Program-made: the position numbers and the translations under genes
From: Peptoniphilus duerdenii ATCC BAA-1640
GTDB lineage: Bacteria; Bacillota; Clostridia; Tissierellales; Peptoniphilaceae
NCBI RefSeq assembly: GCF_000146345.1
Contig: NZ_GL397071.1
Coordinates: 1,287,720-1,351,719, forward strand
Direction: 5' to 3'
Length of the DNA: 64,000 nt
The notes under the pieces: model-generated
Told to the model about the DNA's origin: nothing
The model's input: only the letters and a program-made list of their open reading frames with translations
Database searches by the model: none
Shown here: one piece after another, positions 25,285-36,095 of the stretch
Position numbering within the stretch: the stretch's first letter is position 1
Layout: each line of letters begins with the position of its first letter

Positions 25285-26385
25285 ATGAATATTATAATAT
25301 CCGGCGGTGGAACTGGAGGACATATATATCCAGCCCTTGCCATAGTTGACGAAATAAAAAAGAGATATAAAGACGCAAATATTTTATATGTAGGTACAGA
25401 AAAAGGGCTTGAATCAGAAATAGTGCCTGAACATGGTGTTCCATTTAAAACTATTTCTGCAAAAGGCTTACCCAGAAAGAAGTTAAATGTTAAGACATTT
25501 AAGACTGCCATGTCTCTATACAAAGGACTTAGGCAATGTGACAAGATAATAAAAGAATTTAAACCAGACGTTGTAATAGGTACAGGTGGGTTTGTTTGTG
25601 CGCCGATCGTAATGAAAGCTCAGAGAAAAAAAATAAAGACTGTTATCTCTGAACAAAATGCGTATCCAGGAATAACAAACAAAATTTTAAGCAAAAAGGC
25701 TGACCTAGTAGCTATAAACTTTGATGAAGCAAAAGAATATTTCGACAATGAAAATATTGTCTTCACAGGTAATCCAATTCGATCAGATTTTGAAAAAATA
25801 GATAAAGATGAGGCTTTTAAAAGACTTGGAGTAAAAAATGACATGCCGATTGTACTTTCTTTTGGTGGTTCAGGTGGACAAGAATCAACTAACGATGCCA
25901 TCATAGAAATTATAAAGAGCAGGACTGAGCTGCCTTTTAGACTTATCCACATAACGGGTAAAGTTCATTATAAGAACTTTATGGAAGAGATAAAAGGAAT
26001 TGATTTACCAGAAAATATAAAAATTTTAGATTACTCACATAAGATTCCAGATCTTTTAAAAATTTCAGATTTAGTAGTTGCATCTTCATCAGCTATGACC
26101 CTAGCAGAAATATCTGCAGTAGGGGTAGCTAGCATACTTATACCTAAATCATATACTGCAGGAAACCATCAGTTTTTCAATGCAAAATCCTATGAAAACA
26201 AGGGTGCTTCCATAGTAATAAAAGAGAGCGATCTAAGTGGAGAAGTTCTGCTTGATAGTATCGAGTCTCTACTTATGGATAAAAATAAATTGGAGAAAAT
26301 GGGAAGTTCATCTAAAGAATTGGCTTCAGTAGATGCTGTAAAAAAACTAGTAGATGAAATTCTAAAAGTAATAGATGAGAAATAG
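25285..26385 (+). CDS. murG: UDP-N-acetylglucosamine--MurNAc-pentapeptide-lipid GlcNAc transferase MurG
   Basis: 366 residues, GT-B fold. GGGTGGHIYPALAI near the N-terminus, VIGTGGFVCAPI, SFGGSGGQEST and the C-terminal SSSAMTLAEISAVG and AGNHQFFNAKSY are diagnostic. It converts lipid I to lipid II on the inner face of the membrane. It overlaps the following ftsQ-like gene by 11 bases. Confidence 0.97.
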   Translation: MNIIISGGGTGGHIYPALAIVDEIKKRYKDANILYVGTEKGLESEIVPEHGVPFKTISAKGLPRKKLNVKTFKTAMSLYKGLRQCDKIIKEFKPDVVIGTGGFVCAPIVMKAQRKKIKTVISEQNAYPGITNKILSKKADLVAINFDEAKEYFDNENIVFTGNPIRSDFEKIDKDEAFKRLGVKNDMPIVLSFGGSGGQESTNDAIIEIIKSRTELPFRLIHITGKVHYKNFMEEIKGIDLPENIKILDYSHKIPDLLKISDLVVASSSAMTLAEISAVGVASILIPKSYTAGNHQFFNAKSYENKGASIVIKESDLSGEVLLDSIESLLMDKNKLEKMGSSSKELASVDAVKKLVDEILKVIDEK

Positions 26386-27118
26386 ACGTGTATCACAGAG
26401 ATTAAGAAGAAAAAAACAAATGAGAAAGAGAAGAATAATCTTTATATCTCTTGTTATAATAATAGCTTTTTCTCTGGTACAAATCTCTGGTATATTCAGA
26501 ATAAATAAATTAGATATAAGTGGCAACAATGTAGTTAAAAAATCTGAGATTGAAAAAATTTTAAATGAGTCAATTGGTAAGAATTACTTACTTCTAAATA
26601 AAGGGAAGATTGAAAAGGCTCTTTTAAAAATTCCATATATAAAAGACGTTAAATTTTCTTATAAATTTAAAAATACACTGAGAGTCTCAATAGATGAAAG
26701 GCAGGACTTTCTACTTATAAAAGGTGGAACGGAATATATAGCTGATAGAAATCTAAAGATTCTTGGTGAGAAAAGTAGTTCCAAAAAGGAACTTATAGTG
26801 GTAGAAGGAATAGACACAAACAAGTATGAAATAGGCGCTTATCTTTTTAGAAATGACGAAAATCTAAAAGAACTTTCTCAAAAACTTTTAAATTCAAATA
26901 TCATTTTTGACATTAGCTCAATTAAATTCTATAAAGATAGCTGTGATTTTACACTTAAGGACGGAATACTAGTTAAGTTTGGTCCTGTAAATAATTTTGA
27001 TTATAAGTTGGAAATGCTTGAAAAAATCAGAGAAGATATAAAAAATACAGGAAAAGATGTAGTATCTATTGATCTTTTTTCAAATGAAAATCCAATAGTT
27101 ACTTTAAATGGTGTATAA
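26375..27118 (+). CDS. Cell division protein FtsQ/DivIB (POTRA domain)
   Basis: 247 residues: a short, strongly basic cytoplasmic N-terminus, one membrane helix (IIFISLVIIIAFSLVQI), and a POTRA domain (FRINKLDISGNNVVKKSEIEKIL ... PYIKDVKFSYKF) followed by the FtsQ beta domain. It links FtsL/DivIC to the septal synthases. Last gene of the tight mraZ-to-ftsQ run; overlaps murG. Confidence 0.9.
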   Translation: MRNRRVSQRLRRKKQMRKRRIIFISLVIIIAFSLVQISGIFRINKLDISGNNVVKKSEIEKILNESIGKNYLLLNKGKIEKALLKIPYIKDVKFSYKFKNTLRVSIDERQDFLLIKGGTEYIADRNLKILGEKSSSKKELIVVEGIDTNKYEIGAYLFRNDENLKELSQKLLNSNIIFDISSIKFYKDSCDFTLKDGILVKFGPVNNFDYKLEMLEKIREDIKNTGKDVVSIDLFSNENPIVTLNGV

Positions 27119-27152
27119 TTATAGATAAGTGTTGAAAAACAGTCATTTAGTA

Positions 27153-27181
27153 TTGACTATTTAGTATTTTACTAATAAAAT
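27153..27181 (+). promoter_or_regulatory. Sigma-A-type promoter upstream of ftsZ
   Basis: TTGACT (27153-27158), exactly 17 bases, then TAAAAT (27176-27181). It lies in the 91-base gap between ftsQ and ftsZ, so ftsZ can be expressed apart from the cell-wall genes. Confidence 0.7.
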
Positions 27182-27209
27182 ATAAGTATATAATGATGAG
27201 GAGGAAGTT

Positions 27210-28286
27210 ATGTTAGATTTTGAGTTGGATCACGATGAATTCGCTAAAATAAAAATATTTGGAGTTGGCGGTGGCGGAAATAATGCCGTTAACAGAATGA
27301 TTACAGCAGGAGTTAAGGGTGTAGAGTTCTATGCTTTAAATACAGATAAACAAGCTCTTAAGACTACTCTTGCAGATAATAAAGTACAAATCGGAGAAAA
27401 AATAACTAAAGGATTAGGAGCAGGAGCAAATCCTGATGTAGGAGAAAAATCTGCTGAAGAATCTAGAGATGAAATAAGAGAAGCTCTTGAAGGAGCAGAT
27501 ATGGTATTCATCACAGCTGGAATGGGCGGTGGTACAGGTACCGGAGCAGCTCCAGTAGTTGCTGAAGTAGCTCAAGAATTAGGACTTCTAACTGTAGGTG
27601 TAGTTACAAAACCATTTAGCTTTGAAGGCGTTAGAAGATCTAAATCTGCTGAAAGAGGAATCCAAGCTTTAAAAGAAAAGGTAGACACACTTGTTATTAT
27701 TCCTAACGACAGACTTCTTGATATTTCTGACAAGAAGACTTCATTTGCAAAAGCATTTGAAATGGCTGATGAAATTTTAAAACAAGGTGTTCAAGGTATA
27801 TCTGATTTAATTTCTGTACCAAACCTTATTAATCTTGACTTTGCAGACGTTAAAACCATCATGGAAGATAAAGGTATCGCTCATATGGGTATCGGTATTG
27901 CATCTGGAGATGACAGAGCAACCGAAGCTGCAAAATTAGCAATCAACTCTCCTCTACTAGAAACTTCTATTGAAGGTGCTAAATCTGTACTTATTAATAT
28001 TACTGCAGGAAATGACCTTGGAATATTTGAAGTTAATGAAGCCGCTGACCTTATCCGTGACTATGTATCTGAAGATGCTAACATCATATTTGGAGCAGGT
28101 ATTGACGATACATTAAAAGATAGCGTTAAGATTACAGTAATTGCTACTGAATTTGAAGATGAAGATCATGGAAGAACTTCATTAAGAACAGATTCTATTA
28201 AAGAATCTAGAGCACCAAAGGCTAAGAGAGATAGTGCTAGTGATCTAGATATTCCAGAATTTCTAAAGAGAAGATTCGAAGATTAA
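27210..28286 (+). CDS. ftsZ: Cell division GTPase FtsZ
   Basis: 358 residues. [14 protein letters not shown] at the N-terminus, the tubulin signature [12 protein letters not shown] at 104-115, [11 protein letters not shown] and the conserved C-terminal peptide [14 protein letters not shown] are all present. The linker before the tail is short. It forms the Z-ring. GAGGAGG precedes the ATG. ftsA, usually directly upstream, is absent here. Confidence 0.98.
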   Translation: MLDFELDHDEFAKIKIFGVGGGGNNAVNRMITAGVKGVEFYALNTDKQALKTTLADNKVQIGEKITKGLGAGANPDVGEKSAEESRDEIREALEGADMVFITAGMGGGTGTGAAPVVAEVAQELGLLTVGVVTKPFSFEGVRRSKSAERGIQALKEKVDTLVIIPNDRLLDISDKKTSFAKAFEMADEILKQGVQGISDLISVPNLINLDFADVKTIMEDKGIAHMGIGIASGDDRATEAAKLAINSPLLETSIEGAKSVLINITAGNDLGIFEVNEAADLIRDYVSEDANIIFGAGIDDTLKDSVKITVIATEFEDEDHGRTSLRTDSIKESRAPKAKRDSASDLDIPEFLKRRFED

Positions 28287-28302
28287 ATTAATAGATTTTA
28301 AT

Positions 28303-28330
28303 GGGTATCTAAGGATACCCTGTTTTTTTA
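28303..28330 (+). terminator. Intrinsic terminator after ftsZ
   Basis: GGGTATC-TAAG-GATACCC followed by TGTTTTTTTA. It ends the division cluster before nrdR. Confidence 0.9.
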
Positions 28331-28384
28331 TTTTAAAAATATAACTTTAATATTAAATAATTATCTTTATAAAAGGGTGATAAT

Positions 28385-28837
28385 ATGAAATGTCCATTCT
28401 GTGGAAGTCTTGATTCAAAGGTAGTCGACTCAAGGCAAACCGATGAAGGCTCAATAATTAGAAGAAGAAGGGAATGTCCAAACTGTAAGAAAAGATGGAC
28501 TACCTATGAGACAGTTGAAGAAACTCCATTAATAGTAGTTAAAAGAGATGGAAATAGACAGACCTTTGATCCAGAGAAGATACGTATTGGTATTATAAAA
28601 TCTTGTGAAAAGAGACCTGTAAATATAGAAAAAATAGACGAAATTGTAAATGAAGTTGAGCGTAATATTAGAAACACTATGAAAAGAGAAGTACAATCTG
28701 ATGAAATAGGCGAAATTGTCATGGAATATTTAAAAAATCTCGATGAAGTTGCCTATGTAAGATTTGCTTCAGTTTATAGAAATTTCACAGATGTAGATTC
28801 TTTCTACAAAGAGCTAGATAAATTCCAAAAGAGGTAA
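28385..28837 (+). CDS. nrdR: Transcriptional repressor NrdR
   Basis: 150 residues. A zinc ribbon ([13 protein letters not shown] ... [12 protein letters not shown]) is followed by an ATP-cone ([16 protein letters not shown]). It senses ATP/dATP and represses ribonucleotide reductase genes through NrdR boxes. AAGGGTG precedes the start. rarA begins 3 bases after its stop. Confidence 0.96.
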   Translation: MKCPFCGSLDSKVVDSRQTDEGSIIRRRRECPNCKKRWTTYETVEETPLIVVKRDGNRQTFDPEKIRIGIIKSCEKRPVNIEKIDEIVNEVERNIRNTMKREVQSDEIGEIVMEYLKNLDEVAYVRFASVYRNFTDVDSFYKELDKFQKR

Positions 28838-28840
28838 GTT

Positions 28841-30145
28841 ATGGATCTGTTTGATCTTGCTGCAGAAAAAAAGAATAAATCTAACGCTCCACTTGCTGAA
28901 AGGATGCGCCCTAAGAATTTAGATGAATTTGTAGGACAGAGTCATATTGTCGGCGAAGGAAAGTACTTAAACAGGCTTTTGAAATCTGGTAGAGTCTTCT
29001 CTATGATTTTTTATGGACCACCTGGAGTAGGTAAGACCACTCTTGCAGAAATATTTGCAGGACTTTCTGGATATAAGTTCGTAAGAATATCAGCGATAAC
29101 ATCCGGAGTAAAAGAGCTTAGAGAATTACTTAAAACTGCGGAGGACGATTTAAAATTTAATAATGTAAAGACCATTCTTTTTATTGATGAGATTCATAGA
29201 TTTAATAAATCACAGCAGGACGCTCTACTTCCATTTGTAGAAAAGGGACTGGTAACACTTATAGGTGCTACTACTGAAAATCCTTATTTTGAAGTAAACT
29301 CAGCCCTGCTTTCTAGATGTCAAATAATAAATCTTGAACCACTTAAGGAAGAAGATTTACTCTTATTAATAGAGAGGGCGCTATCTGAAGAAAATGGACT
29401 TAAATATTTAAATGTTAGACTTTCTGAAGATGCTAAGAAGACCCTGATTCTACTAGCGGGAAATGATGCAAGATCTCTTCTAAACAACTTAGAAATAGCA
29501 GCACTTTCAACTCCTGGTAGAAATGGAGAAATAATTATAGATAAAACTGACGTTGAAAACTCTGTAATGAAAAAGAAAGTTCTCTATGATAAGAATGGAA
29601 ATTCCCATTATGACAACATAAGCGCATTTATAAAATCTATGAGAGGAACTGATCCAGATGCGGCGGTATTCTACCTGGCACAGATGTTAAATTCGGGAGA
29701 AGATCCGAAGTTTATAGCGAGAAGAATGATAATATTTGCATCAGAAGATATTGGTTGTGCAAATCCTATGGCAATACAAGTAGCAGTATCTTGTTTTGAC
29801 GCTGTAAATATTGTCGGACTTCCTGAAGGCAGGATTATCTTGTCCCAATGTGCAATCTATCTTGCAACGAGTCCTAAATCAAATGCATCATACATTGCAA
29901 TAGATGAAGCTTTAAGAGATGCTAGGGAAGGTAAGTCTTATACCATTCCTATGTATTTAAGAGATAAGCATAACCCATCGGTAAATAATGAAGAAACTTA
30001 CAAGTATCCACACAGCTATGGCGGATATGTGAGACAGGATTATCTGCCGATAGAATTTAGGGATAGGAATTATTATAGGCCGAAATCTTCTGGAGAAGAA
30101 GAAAAGATAATTGAATTTTTAAAAAATATAGAAGAAAATTTGTAA
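28841..30145 (+). CDS. rarA: Replication-associated recombination protein A (RarA/MgsA AAA+ ATPase)
   Basis: 434 residues. LAERMRPKNLDEFVGQSHIVG, Walker A GPPGVGKTT, Walker B FIDEIHRFNKSQQDALL, sensor GATTENPYFEVNSALLSR and the C-terminal tetramerisation part (PKSNASYIAIDEAL ... YKYPHSYGGYVRQDYLP) are typical. A clamp-loader-like ATPase acting at stalled forks. Operon with nrdR. Confidence 0.96.
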   Translation: MDLFDLAAEKKNKSNAPLAERMRPKNLDEFVGQSHIVGEGKYLNRLLKSGRVFSMIFYGPPGVGKTTLAEIFAGLSGYKFVRISAITSGVKELRELLKTAEDDLKFNNVKTILFIDEIHRFNKSQQDALLPFVEKGLVTLIGATTENPYFEVNSALLSRCQIINLEPLKEEDLLLLIERALSEENGLKYLNVRLSEDAKKTLILLAGNDARSLLNNLEIAALSTPGRNGEIIIDKTDVENSVMKKKVLYDKNGNSHYDNISAFIKSMRGTDPDAAVFYLAQMLNSGEDPKFIARRMIIFASEDIGCANPMAIQVAVSCFDAVNIVGLPEGRIILSQCAIYLATSPKSNASYIAIDEALRDAREGKSYTIPMYLRDKHNPSVNNEETYKYPHSYGGYVRQDYLPIEFRDRNYYRPKSSGEEEKIIEFLKNIEENL

Positions 30146-30195
30146 TTTTACAAATTTTTATATAAAATAATATAAAAATATAACTAGGAGGAATT

Positions 30196-31578
30196 ATGGT
30201 TATAGATATACAAAAAGTACTAAAAGATAAGAGTTTTATAGATAAAGAAGTAACGGTATGTGGTTGGATTAAGACCTCTAGAAGTTCTAAAAATTTTGGG
30301 TTTATAGAATTAAACGATGGAAGTTCTTTCAAATCACTTCAAATTGTACTAGAAAGCAATCTAGAAAACTTTGATGAAGTTAGCAAGTACACCATTTCTA
30401 GCTCAATAGAAGTAACAGGAAAGGTTGTAGAATCTCCTGGAGCTAAACAATCTGTTGAACTTCATGCAAAGGAAGTAAAGTTAATAGGACTTAGTGACAG
30501 GGATTATCCTCTTCAAAAGAAGAGACATACAATGGAATACCTAAGAACTAAGACACACCTAAGACCAAGGACAAATACATTCAAAGCGGTATTTAAGGTT
30601 AGAAGTTTGATAGCTTTTGCAATTCATAAATATTTCCAAGAAAATGGATTTGTTTACGTACACAGCCCAATCATTACTGCATCAGATGCTGAAGGTGCTG
30701 GAGAAATGTTCCAAGTAACAACACTAGATCTAAAAGATATTCCAATGGTTGATGGAAAAGTTGATTATAACGAAGATTTCTTTGGAAGAGAAACACATTT
30801 AACAGTAAGTGGTCAGTTGGAAGCAGAAGCATTTGCCCATGCATTTAGAGATTGTTACACATTTGGACCTACATTTAGAGCAGAAAACTCAAATACAGCA
30901 AGACATGCTGCAGAATTCTGGATGGTTGAACCTGAACTAAGTTTTTGTAAGCTAGAAGGCATGCTTGAAAATGTAGAAGGCTGCATCAAGTATGTAATTA
31001 ACTATGTCCTTGAAAATGCGCCTGATGAAATGGAATTTTTCAATCAATTTATTGATAAGGGACTTTTAGATAGACTTAAATCAATCGTCGAAAAAGATTT
31101 TGGAAAAGTTACCTACACAGAAGCGGTAGAATTATTAAAAGAATCAAAAGCAGACTTTAAATATCCTGTTGAATGGGGGATAGATTTACAGACTGAACAT
31201 GAAAGATATTTAACAGAAGAAATATTTAAAAAGCCTGTATTTGTTACAGACTATCCAAAGGATATAAAAGCTTTCTACATGACTTTGAATGAGGATAATA
31301 AGACAGTAAGAGCATCTGATTTACTTGTTCCAGGAATTGGAGAACTAGTTGGTGGATCTCAAAGGGAACACAGACCTGAGGTACTTGAAAATAGAATGAG
31401 AGAACTAGGACTTGATGTAGATGCATATGAATGGTATTTAGATCTAAGAAGATATGGTACGGTTATAACTTCAGGATATGGAATTGGATTTGAAAGACTT
31501 GTAATGTACATTACAGGCATGAAGAATATCCGTGACGTAATTCCATTCCCAAGAACAGTTAACTCAGCAGATATATAG
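30196..31578 (+). CDS. asnS: Asparaginyl-tRNA synthetase
   Basis: 460 residues, class IIb. An N-terminal OB-fold anticodon-binding domain ([25 protein letters not shown]), motif 2 [21 protein letters not shown] and motif 3 [15 protein letters not shown]. The ending [14 protein letters not shown] points to AsnRS rather than AspRS. AGGAGG precedes the ATG; leuS follows after 7 bases, so the two are an operon. Confidence 0.97.
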   Translation: MVIDIQKVLKDKSFIDKEVTVCGWIKTSRSSKNFGFIELNDGSSFKSLQIVLESNLENFDEVSKYTISSSIEVTGKVVESPGAKQSVELHAKEVKLIGLSDRDYPLQKKRHTMEYLRTKTHLRPRTNTFKAVFKVRSLIAFAIHKYFQENGFVYVHSPIITASDAEGAGEMFQVTTLDLKDIPMVDGKVDYNEDFFGRETHLTVSGQLEAEAFAHAFRDCYTFGPTFRAENSNTARHAAEFWMVEPELSFCKLEGMLENVEGCIKYVINYVLENAPDEMEFFNQFIDKGLLDRLKSIVEKDFGKVTYTEAVELLKESKADFKYPVEWGIDLQTEHERYLTEEIFKKPVFVTDYPKDIKAFYMTLNEDNKTVRASDLLVPGIGELVGGSQREHRPEVLENRMRELGLDVDAYEWYLDLRRYGTVITSGYGIGFERLVMYITGMKNIRDVIPFPRTVNSADI

Positions 31579-31585
31579 GTGAAAT

Positions 31586-33994
31586 ATGAAAAAGTATAAT
31601 CCAAAAGAAATAGAAAAAAAGTGGCAAAATTACTGGGATGAACATAAGACTTTTAAAACAGATGATGATTTAAACAAGAAAAAGTTTTACGCTCTAGTTG
31701 AATTTCCTTATCCATCAGGACAAGGACTTCACGTTGGTCATGCAAGACCATATACAGCTCTAGATGTAGTTTCTAGAAAAAGAAGACTAGAGGGTGAACA
31801 AGTTCTATTCCCAATGGGCTGGGACGCATTTGGACTTCCAACAGAAAACTACGCTATAAAGAATAAGATTCATCCTAAGAAAGTAACTCTAGATAATATA
31901 AAGAATTTCAAAAGACAACTTAAGTCAATAGGATTTTCATTTGATTGGGATAGAGAAATAGATACTACAGATCCAGAATACTATAAATGGACTCAATGGA
32001 TCTTCCTACAATTATTTAAACATGGTCTAGCTTATAAACAAGAAATGCCAATTAACTGGTGTCCATCTTGTAAAGTTGGATTAGCAAATGAAGAAGTTGT
32101 CGGTGGATGTTGTGAAAGATGTGGTACTGAAGTAGTTAGAAAAGTTAAATCTCAATGGATGCTTAAGATAACTGACTATGCAGAAAAACTTCTAGAAGGA
32201 CTTGATGAAGTAGATTTCATCGAAAGAGTAAAGACACAACAAAGAAACTGGATAGGTAAATCAGTAGGAGCAGATGTTAAATTTAAATTAAAAGACTTAG
32301 ATGAAGAATTAGAAATCTTCACAACTAGACCAGATACAATCTTTGGAGCAACCTACATGGTTATATCTCCAGAACATCCACTTATTCAAAAGTATAGAGA
32401 TAGAATCGAAAACATAAACGATGTAGATAAATATATAGAAGAAGTTTCTAAAAAATCTGACTTTGAAAGAACAGAACTTTCTACAAATAAAACTGGAGTT
32501 GAACTTAAAGGAATCCATGCAATAAACCCAGCAAATGGAAAAGAAATACCAGTATGGACATCAGACTATGTTCTAATGACCTATGGTAGTGGTGCAATAA
32601 TGGCGGTTCCAGCTCATGATACAAGGGACTTTGAATTTGCAACTAAATTTGGACTTGAAATAGTACAAGTAATAGATAGCAAAGATAGTAAAGAACTACC
32701 AATGGTAGAAAAAGAAAATTGTACAGTTATTAATTCAGACTTTTTAAATGGACTAAGTGTTAAAGAAGCTAGCGAAAAAATAATTAAATTCTTAGAAGAT
32801 AAACATATAGGAGAAAAGAAGACTAATTATAAATTGAGAGACTGGGTATTCTCAAGACAAAGATACTGGGGAGAACCAATTCCAATAATCCACTGTGACA
32901 AATGTGGTTACGTACCTATGGATGAAAAGGATCTTCCGCTTAGACTTCCAGAAGTTGAAAATTACGAACCATCTCACGATGGAGAAAGTCCACTTTCACA
33001 TATGGATTCATTCGTAAACACAACTTGTCCAGTATGTGGAGGTCCAGCTAAGAGAGAAACAGATACCATGCCTCAATGGGCAGGATCATCATGGTACTTC
33101 TTAAGATATATCGATCCTCACAATCACGAAGCATTAGCAGATCCAAAACTTTTAGACCACTTCTTACAAGTTGACTGGTACAACGGAGGAATGGAACATA
33201 CAACCCTTCACTTATTGTATTCAAGATTCTGGCATAGATTCCTATATGATATTGGAGTAGTGCCAACCAAAGAACCATACAAAAAGAGAACTTCTCATGG
33301 AATGATACTTGGATCAAACTCTGAAAAGATGTCTAAATCCAGAGGGAATGTAATTAATCCAGACGACATAGTAAATGAATATGGAGCAGACACATTAAGA
33401 ACCTATGAAATGTTTATGGGAGATTTTGAAAAGGCTGCACCATGGAGTACAAACGGAGTTAAAGGTGCTAGAAGATTCTTAGATAGAGTTTACGGACTAG
33501 CTGAACTAATTAATGGTGAAAGTGGATATTCAAAGAATTTAGAATCATTAATTCACAAGACTATTAAAAAAGTTACTGACGACTATGAAACTCTTAAATT
33601 CAACACTGCAATAGCAGCACTAATGAGTTTAGTAAATGAATTCTATGGACAAGGAAGTATAACTAAAAAAGATTACGAAACACTTTTAATTCTTCTAAAT
33701 CCAGTAGCACCTCATATCACAGAAGAACAGTTCCATGAAGTGATTGGAGGTTACCTAAACGAAGCTAAGTGGCCTACCTACGAAGAAGATATGTTAGTTG
33801 ATGATGAAGTAGAAATACCAGTTCAATTCAACGGCAAAGTAAGATTTAAAGTAGTGGTTCCAAAAGAAGCTACAGAAGAAGAAGTGTTTGCGAAAGCAGA
33901 AGCGACAGAAGATTTTAAAAACTGGTTAGAAGATAAAAAAATAGTTAAAAAGATCTATGTCAAAGGAAAGATACTAAATATAGTTATAAAATAA
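31586..33994 (+). CDS. leuS: Leucyl-tRNA synthetase
   Basis: 802 residues, class Ia. The HIGH-type motif is [10 protein letters not shown], followed by a zinc-binding insertion ([22 protein letters not shown]), the CP1 editing domain ([21 protein letters not shown] ... [13 protein letters not shown]), [13 protein letters not shown], and the C-terminal domain ending [19 protein letters not shown] precedes the ATG. It ends at a terminator at 34002. Confidence 0.98.
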   Translation: MKKYNPKEIEKKWQNYWDEHKTFKTDDDLNKKKFYALVEFPYPSGQGLHVGHARPYTALDVVSRKRRLEGEQVLFPMGWDAFGLPTENYAIKNKIHPKKVTLDNIKNFKRQLKSIGFSFDWDREIDTTDPEYYKWTQWIFLQLFKHGLAYKQEMPINWCPSCKVGLANEEVVGGCCERCGTEVVRKVKSQWMLKITDYAEKLLEGLDEVDFIERVKTQQRNWIGKSVGADVKFKLKDLDEELEIFTTRPDTIFGATYMVISPEHPLIQKYRDRIENINDVDKYIEEVSKKSDFERTELSTNKTGVELKGIHAINPANGKEIPVWTSDYVLMTYGSGAIMAVPAHDTRDFEFATKFGLEIVQVIDSKDSKELPMVEKENCTVINSDFLNGLSVKEASEKIIKFLEDKHIGEKKTNYKLRDWVFSRQRYWGEPIPIIHCDKCGYVPMDEKDLPLRLPEVENYEPSHDGESPLSHMDSFVNTTCPVCGGPAKRETDTMPQWAGSSWYFLRYIDPHNHEALADPKLLDHFLQVDWYNGGMEHTTLHLLYSRFWHRFLYDIGVVPTKEPYKKRTSHGMILGSNSEKMSKSRGNVINPDDIVNEYGADTLRTYEMFMGDFEKAAPWSTNGVKGARRFLDRVYGLAELINGESGYSKNLESLIHKTIKKVTDDYETLKFNTAIAALMSLVNEFYGQGSITKKDYETLLILLNPVAPHITEEQFHEVIGGYLNEAKWPTYEEDMLVDDEVEIPVQFNGKVRFKVVVPKEATEEEVFAKAEATEDFKNWLEDKKIVKKIYVKGKILNIVIK

Positions 33995-34001
33995 GATTTT
34001 T

Positions 34002-34034
34002 AAAAGCATCCTAATGGGTGCTTTTATTTTTTAG
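34002..34034 (+). terminator. Intrinsic terminator after leuS
   Basis: AAAAGCATCC-TAAT-GGGTGCTTTT with one G-T wobble, followed by ATTTTTTA. Confidence 0.88.
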
Positions 34035-34116
34035 AAATATATTTTCATCTTAAAATTTTAGTTTAGAAAAATAAATTAATATTACTTACAAAATTAAAAA
34101 CGTAAAATAATATAAA

Positions 34117-34158
34117 ACAAAAAGACTTCAGAAGAAATCACTTTTGAAGTCTTTTTTA
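34117..34158 (-). terminator. Terminator of the minus-strand metallopeptidase gene
   Basis: AAAAAGACTTCA (34119-34130) pairs with TGAAGTCTTTTT (34145-34156) around a 14-base loop. On the minus strand it is followed by a T-run; it is also T-rich on the plus strand. Confidence 0.75.
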
Positions 34159-34177
34159 TTAAAAATAAATTTATTTA

Positions 34178-35044
34178 TTACAATTTTCTATATTGAAACT
34201 CCGGCTTATATTTTAATCCTTTGAAAAACTGCATAGCATGTTCTAAATCGTGATGCTTAAAGCCTTGTTCAAATGCATTTTTTCTCTGCTCAGAAGTTCC
34301 GTGGGTAAATGTATCTGCGTTTACCTCTTGACCACTCATCTTTTGAATTCTATCATCCCCGATGGAAGCAGCTGCATTCATAGCTTCTTCAATGTCTCCG
34401 CTTTCCAAGTATCCCTTTTCTTGAATATAGTAAGCAAAAAGTCCACCGAAGTAGTCTGCCTGAAGTTCCATTGCAACAGAATATTTATTATATTCTTCTT
34501 CTGAAAGTTTGTTTCTAAGTGGTTGAACTTGATTAAGTACATTTAATTGATTTTGAACATGGTGTCCAATTTCGTGGGCGAGAACATATGCAAAAGCAAA
34601 GTCGCCGTCAGCACCAAAAGTATTTTTTAAATCATAATAAAATGTAGAATCTATATATACGGTTTGATCAACAGGACAGTAGAATGGACCCATATTTGAC
34701 TGGGCAAGACCACATCCGGATCTGGTAGCTTGACTAAATAGAGTCATCTTAGGTTCTTTGTACTCAATTCCATATTCGTTGAACTTTTCGTGCCAAACAT
34801 CTTCTGTATCTGCCAAAACTACGGACAGAAAGTCTTCTAGCACAGCTTGTTCTTTAGTTGTTTGTACATTATTATTGTTAACGGGTGAAGTATCTCTTGG
34901 AAGATTAGAAATATCTCCTCCTAGCAATACATATGCAAGTATTAAAACCAATCCTACAATTCCACCACCAAAAATTGATGGAGAGCCTCCGCCTCTACTT
35001 CCTCTCTGTACATTAGAACTCTTTCTTCTACCTTGCCATTTCAT
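34178..35044 (-). CDS. YpfJ-type neutral zinc metallopeptidase
   Basis: 288 residues. A short cytoplasmic N-terminus rich in Arg/Gly (MKWQGRRKSSNVQRGSRGGG) and one membrane helix (GGGIVGLVLILAYVLLGG) are followed by an extracellular domain. Zinc motif LAHEIGHHVQNQ, the upstream GCGLAQSNMGPFYCPVDQ signature and LQADYFGGLFAYY (third ligand) define the YpfJ/putative neutral zinc metallopeptidase family. The physiological substrate is unknown. AGGAGG precedes the start. Divergent from rpsB. Confidence 0.92.
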   Translation of the reverse strand: MKWQGRRKSSNVQRGSRGGGSPSIFGGGIVGLVLILAYVLLGGDISNLPRDTSPVNNNNVQTTKEQAVLEDFLSVVLADTEDVWHEKFNEYGIEYKEPKMTLFSQATRSGCGLAQSNMGPFYCPVDQTVYIDSTFYYDLKNTFGADGDFAFAYVLAHEIGHHVQNQLNVLNQVQPLRNKLSEEEYNKYSVAMELQADYFGGLFAYYIQEKGYLESGDIEEAMNAAASIGDDRIQKMSGQEVNADTFTHGTSEQRKNAFEQGFKHHDLEHAMQFFKGLKYKPEFQYRKL

Positions 35045-35157
35045 TATAATTTCCTCCTAAAATTTAAGTTCTATTTATTGTTTACCCTATTATGAATAAA
35101 ATAAAGTAATTTTAAGAATATATTGAGCAAAGATGGCTTATATTTTAAATAATTTAG

Positions 35158-35186
35158 TTGATACTGAAGCTTTTATATGTTAAGAT
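35158..35186 (+). promoter_or_regulatory. Sigma-A-type promoter of the rpsB operon
   Basis: TTGATA (35158-35163), exactly 17 bases, TAAGAT (35181-35186). A start near 35194 would give a ~97-base leader before rpsB. Confidence 0.65.
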
Positions 35187-35193
35187 ATTAGAG

Positions 35194-35290
35194 GTATTAA
35201 ATGACACACATTTTCTGACGGTACTCAAGTTGCCTACATGGTCTGAGATCGGTTGACGAAAATGGAGGAATAAAAAACGGAGGTGTAAAG
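35194..35290 (+). promoter_or_regulatory. Structured rpsB leader (candidate S2 autoregulatory RNA)
   Basis: ATTTTC (35210-35215) pairs with GAAAAT (35258-35263), and CTCA (35224-35227) with TGAG (35244-35247), separated by internal loops containing TGACGGTA and ATCGGTTGAC. The arrangement resembles r-protein leader RNAs; S2 as ligand is inference. Confidence 0.5.
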
Positions 35291-36046
35291 ATGTCAGTTA
35301 TATCAATGAAAGCACTCCTTGAAGCAGGAGTACACTTTGGACACCAAACTAGAAGATGGAATCCAAAGATGTCAAGATTTATCTTTACAGAAAGAAATGG
35401 AATCTATATTATAGATCTTCAAAAAACAGTAAAGAAAATAGAAGAAGCTTACGATTTCGTAAGAGAATTAGCAGAAGAAAACAAGACTATACTATTTGTA
35501 GGAACTAAGAAACAAGCTCAAGATGCTATCGAAAAAGAAGCTAGAAGATGCGAAATGCCATTCATTAACCAAAGATGGTTAGGTGGACTTCTTACAAATT
35601 TCAAAACTATTAAAAAGAGAGTTGAAAGACTTCACAATCTTGAAGAAATGGAAGAAGATGGAACATTCGATGTTCTACCTAAGAAAGAAGTTATTAAACT
35701 TAAACTTGAAAGAGAAAGACTTGAAAAGTTCCTTGGTGGAATTAAACATATGGACAGACTACCAGATTGTATCTTCGTAGTTGACCCTAAGAAAGAATAT
35801 ATCGCTGTTAAAGAAGCTGATATTCTAGGTATTCCAGTAGTAGGAATCATCGACACTAACTGTGATCCAGATGAAATTGACTATCCAATCCCTGGAAACG
35901 ACGATGCAATAAGAGCGGTTAAACTAATCACTGAAACTATTGCAAATGCGGTATTAGAAGGTAAGCAAGGAACTCAATTTACTGACTTTGACGAAGAAGG
36001 TTCTCAAGAAGAACTTGAAAACGAACCAGTAGAAGAGGAAGAATAA
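35291..36046 (+). CDS. rpsB: 30S ribosomal protein S2
   Basis: 251 residues. [50 protein letters not shown] and [27 protein letters not shown] are canonical S2. The C-terminus is acidic (ending EEE). CGGAGG lies 6 bases before the ATG. First gene of the rpsB-tsf-pyrH-frr run. Confidence 0.98.
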   Translation: MSVISMKALLEAGVHFGHQTRRWNPKMSRFIFTERNGIYIIDLQKTVKKIEEAYDFVRELAEENKTILFVGTKKQAQDAIEKEARRCEMPFINQRWLGGLLTNFKTIKKRVERLHNLEEMEEDGTFDVLPKKEVIKLKLERERLEKFLGGIKHMDRLPDCIFVVDPKKEYIAVKEADILGIPVVGIIDTNCDPDEIDYPIPGNDDAIRAVKLITETIANAVLEGKQGTQFTDFDEEGSQEELENEPVEEEE

Positions 36047-36054
36047 GATAATTT

Positions 36055-36081
36055 GGGTTCTAAGCTTAGGACCCTTTTTTT
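36055..36081 (+). terminator. Terminator-like hairpin between rpsB and tsf
   Basis: GGGTTCTAAG/CTTAGGACCC (one G-T pair, tight AGCT loop) followed directly by TTTTTTT. The tsf ribosome site AGGAGG begins within three bases, leaving no room for another promoter, so it probably works as a partial terminator. Confidence 0.75.
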
Positions 36082-36095
36082 ATAGGAGGTTTTAA

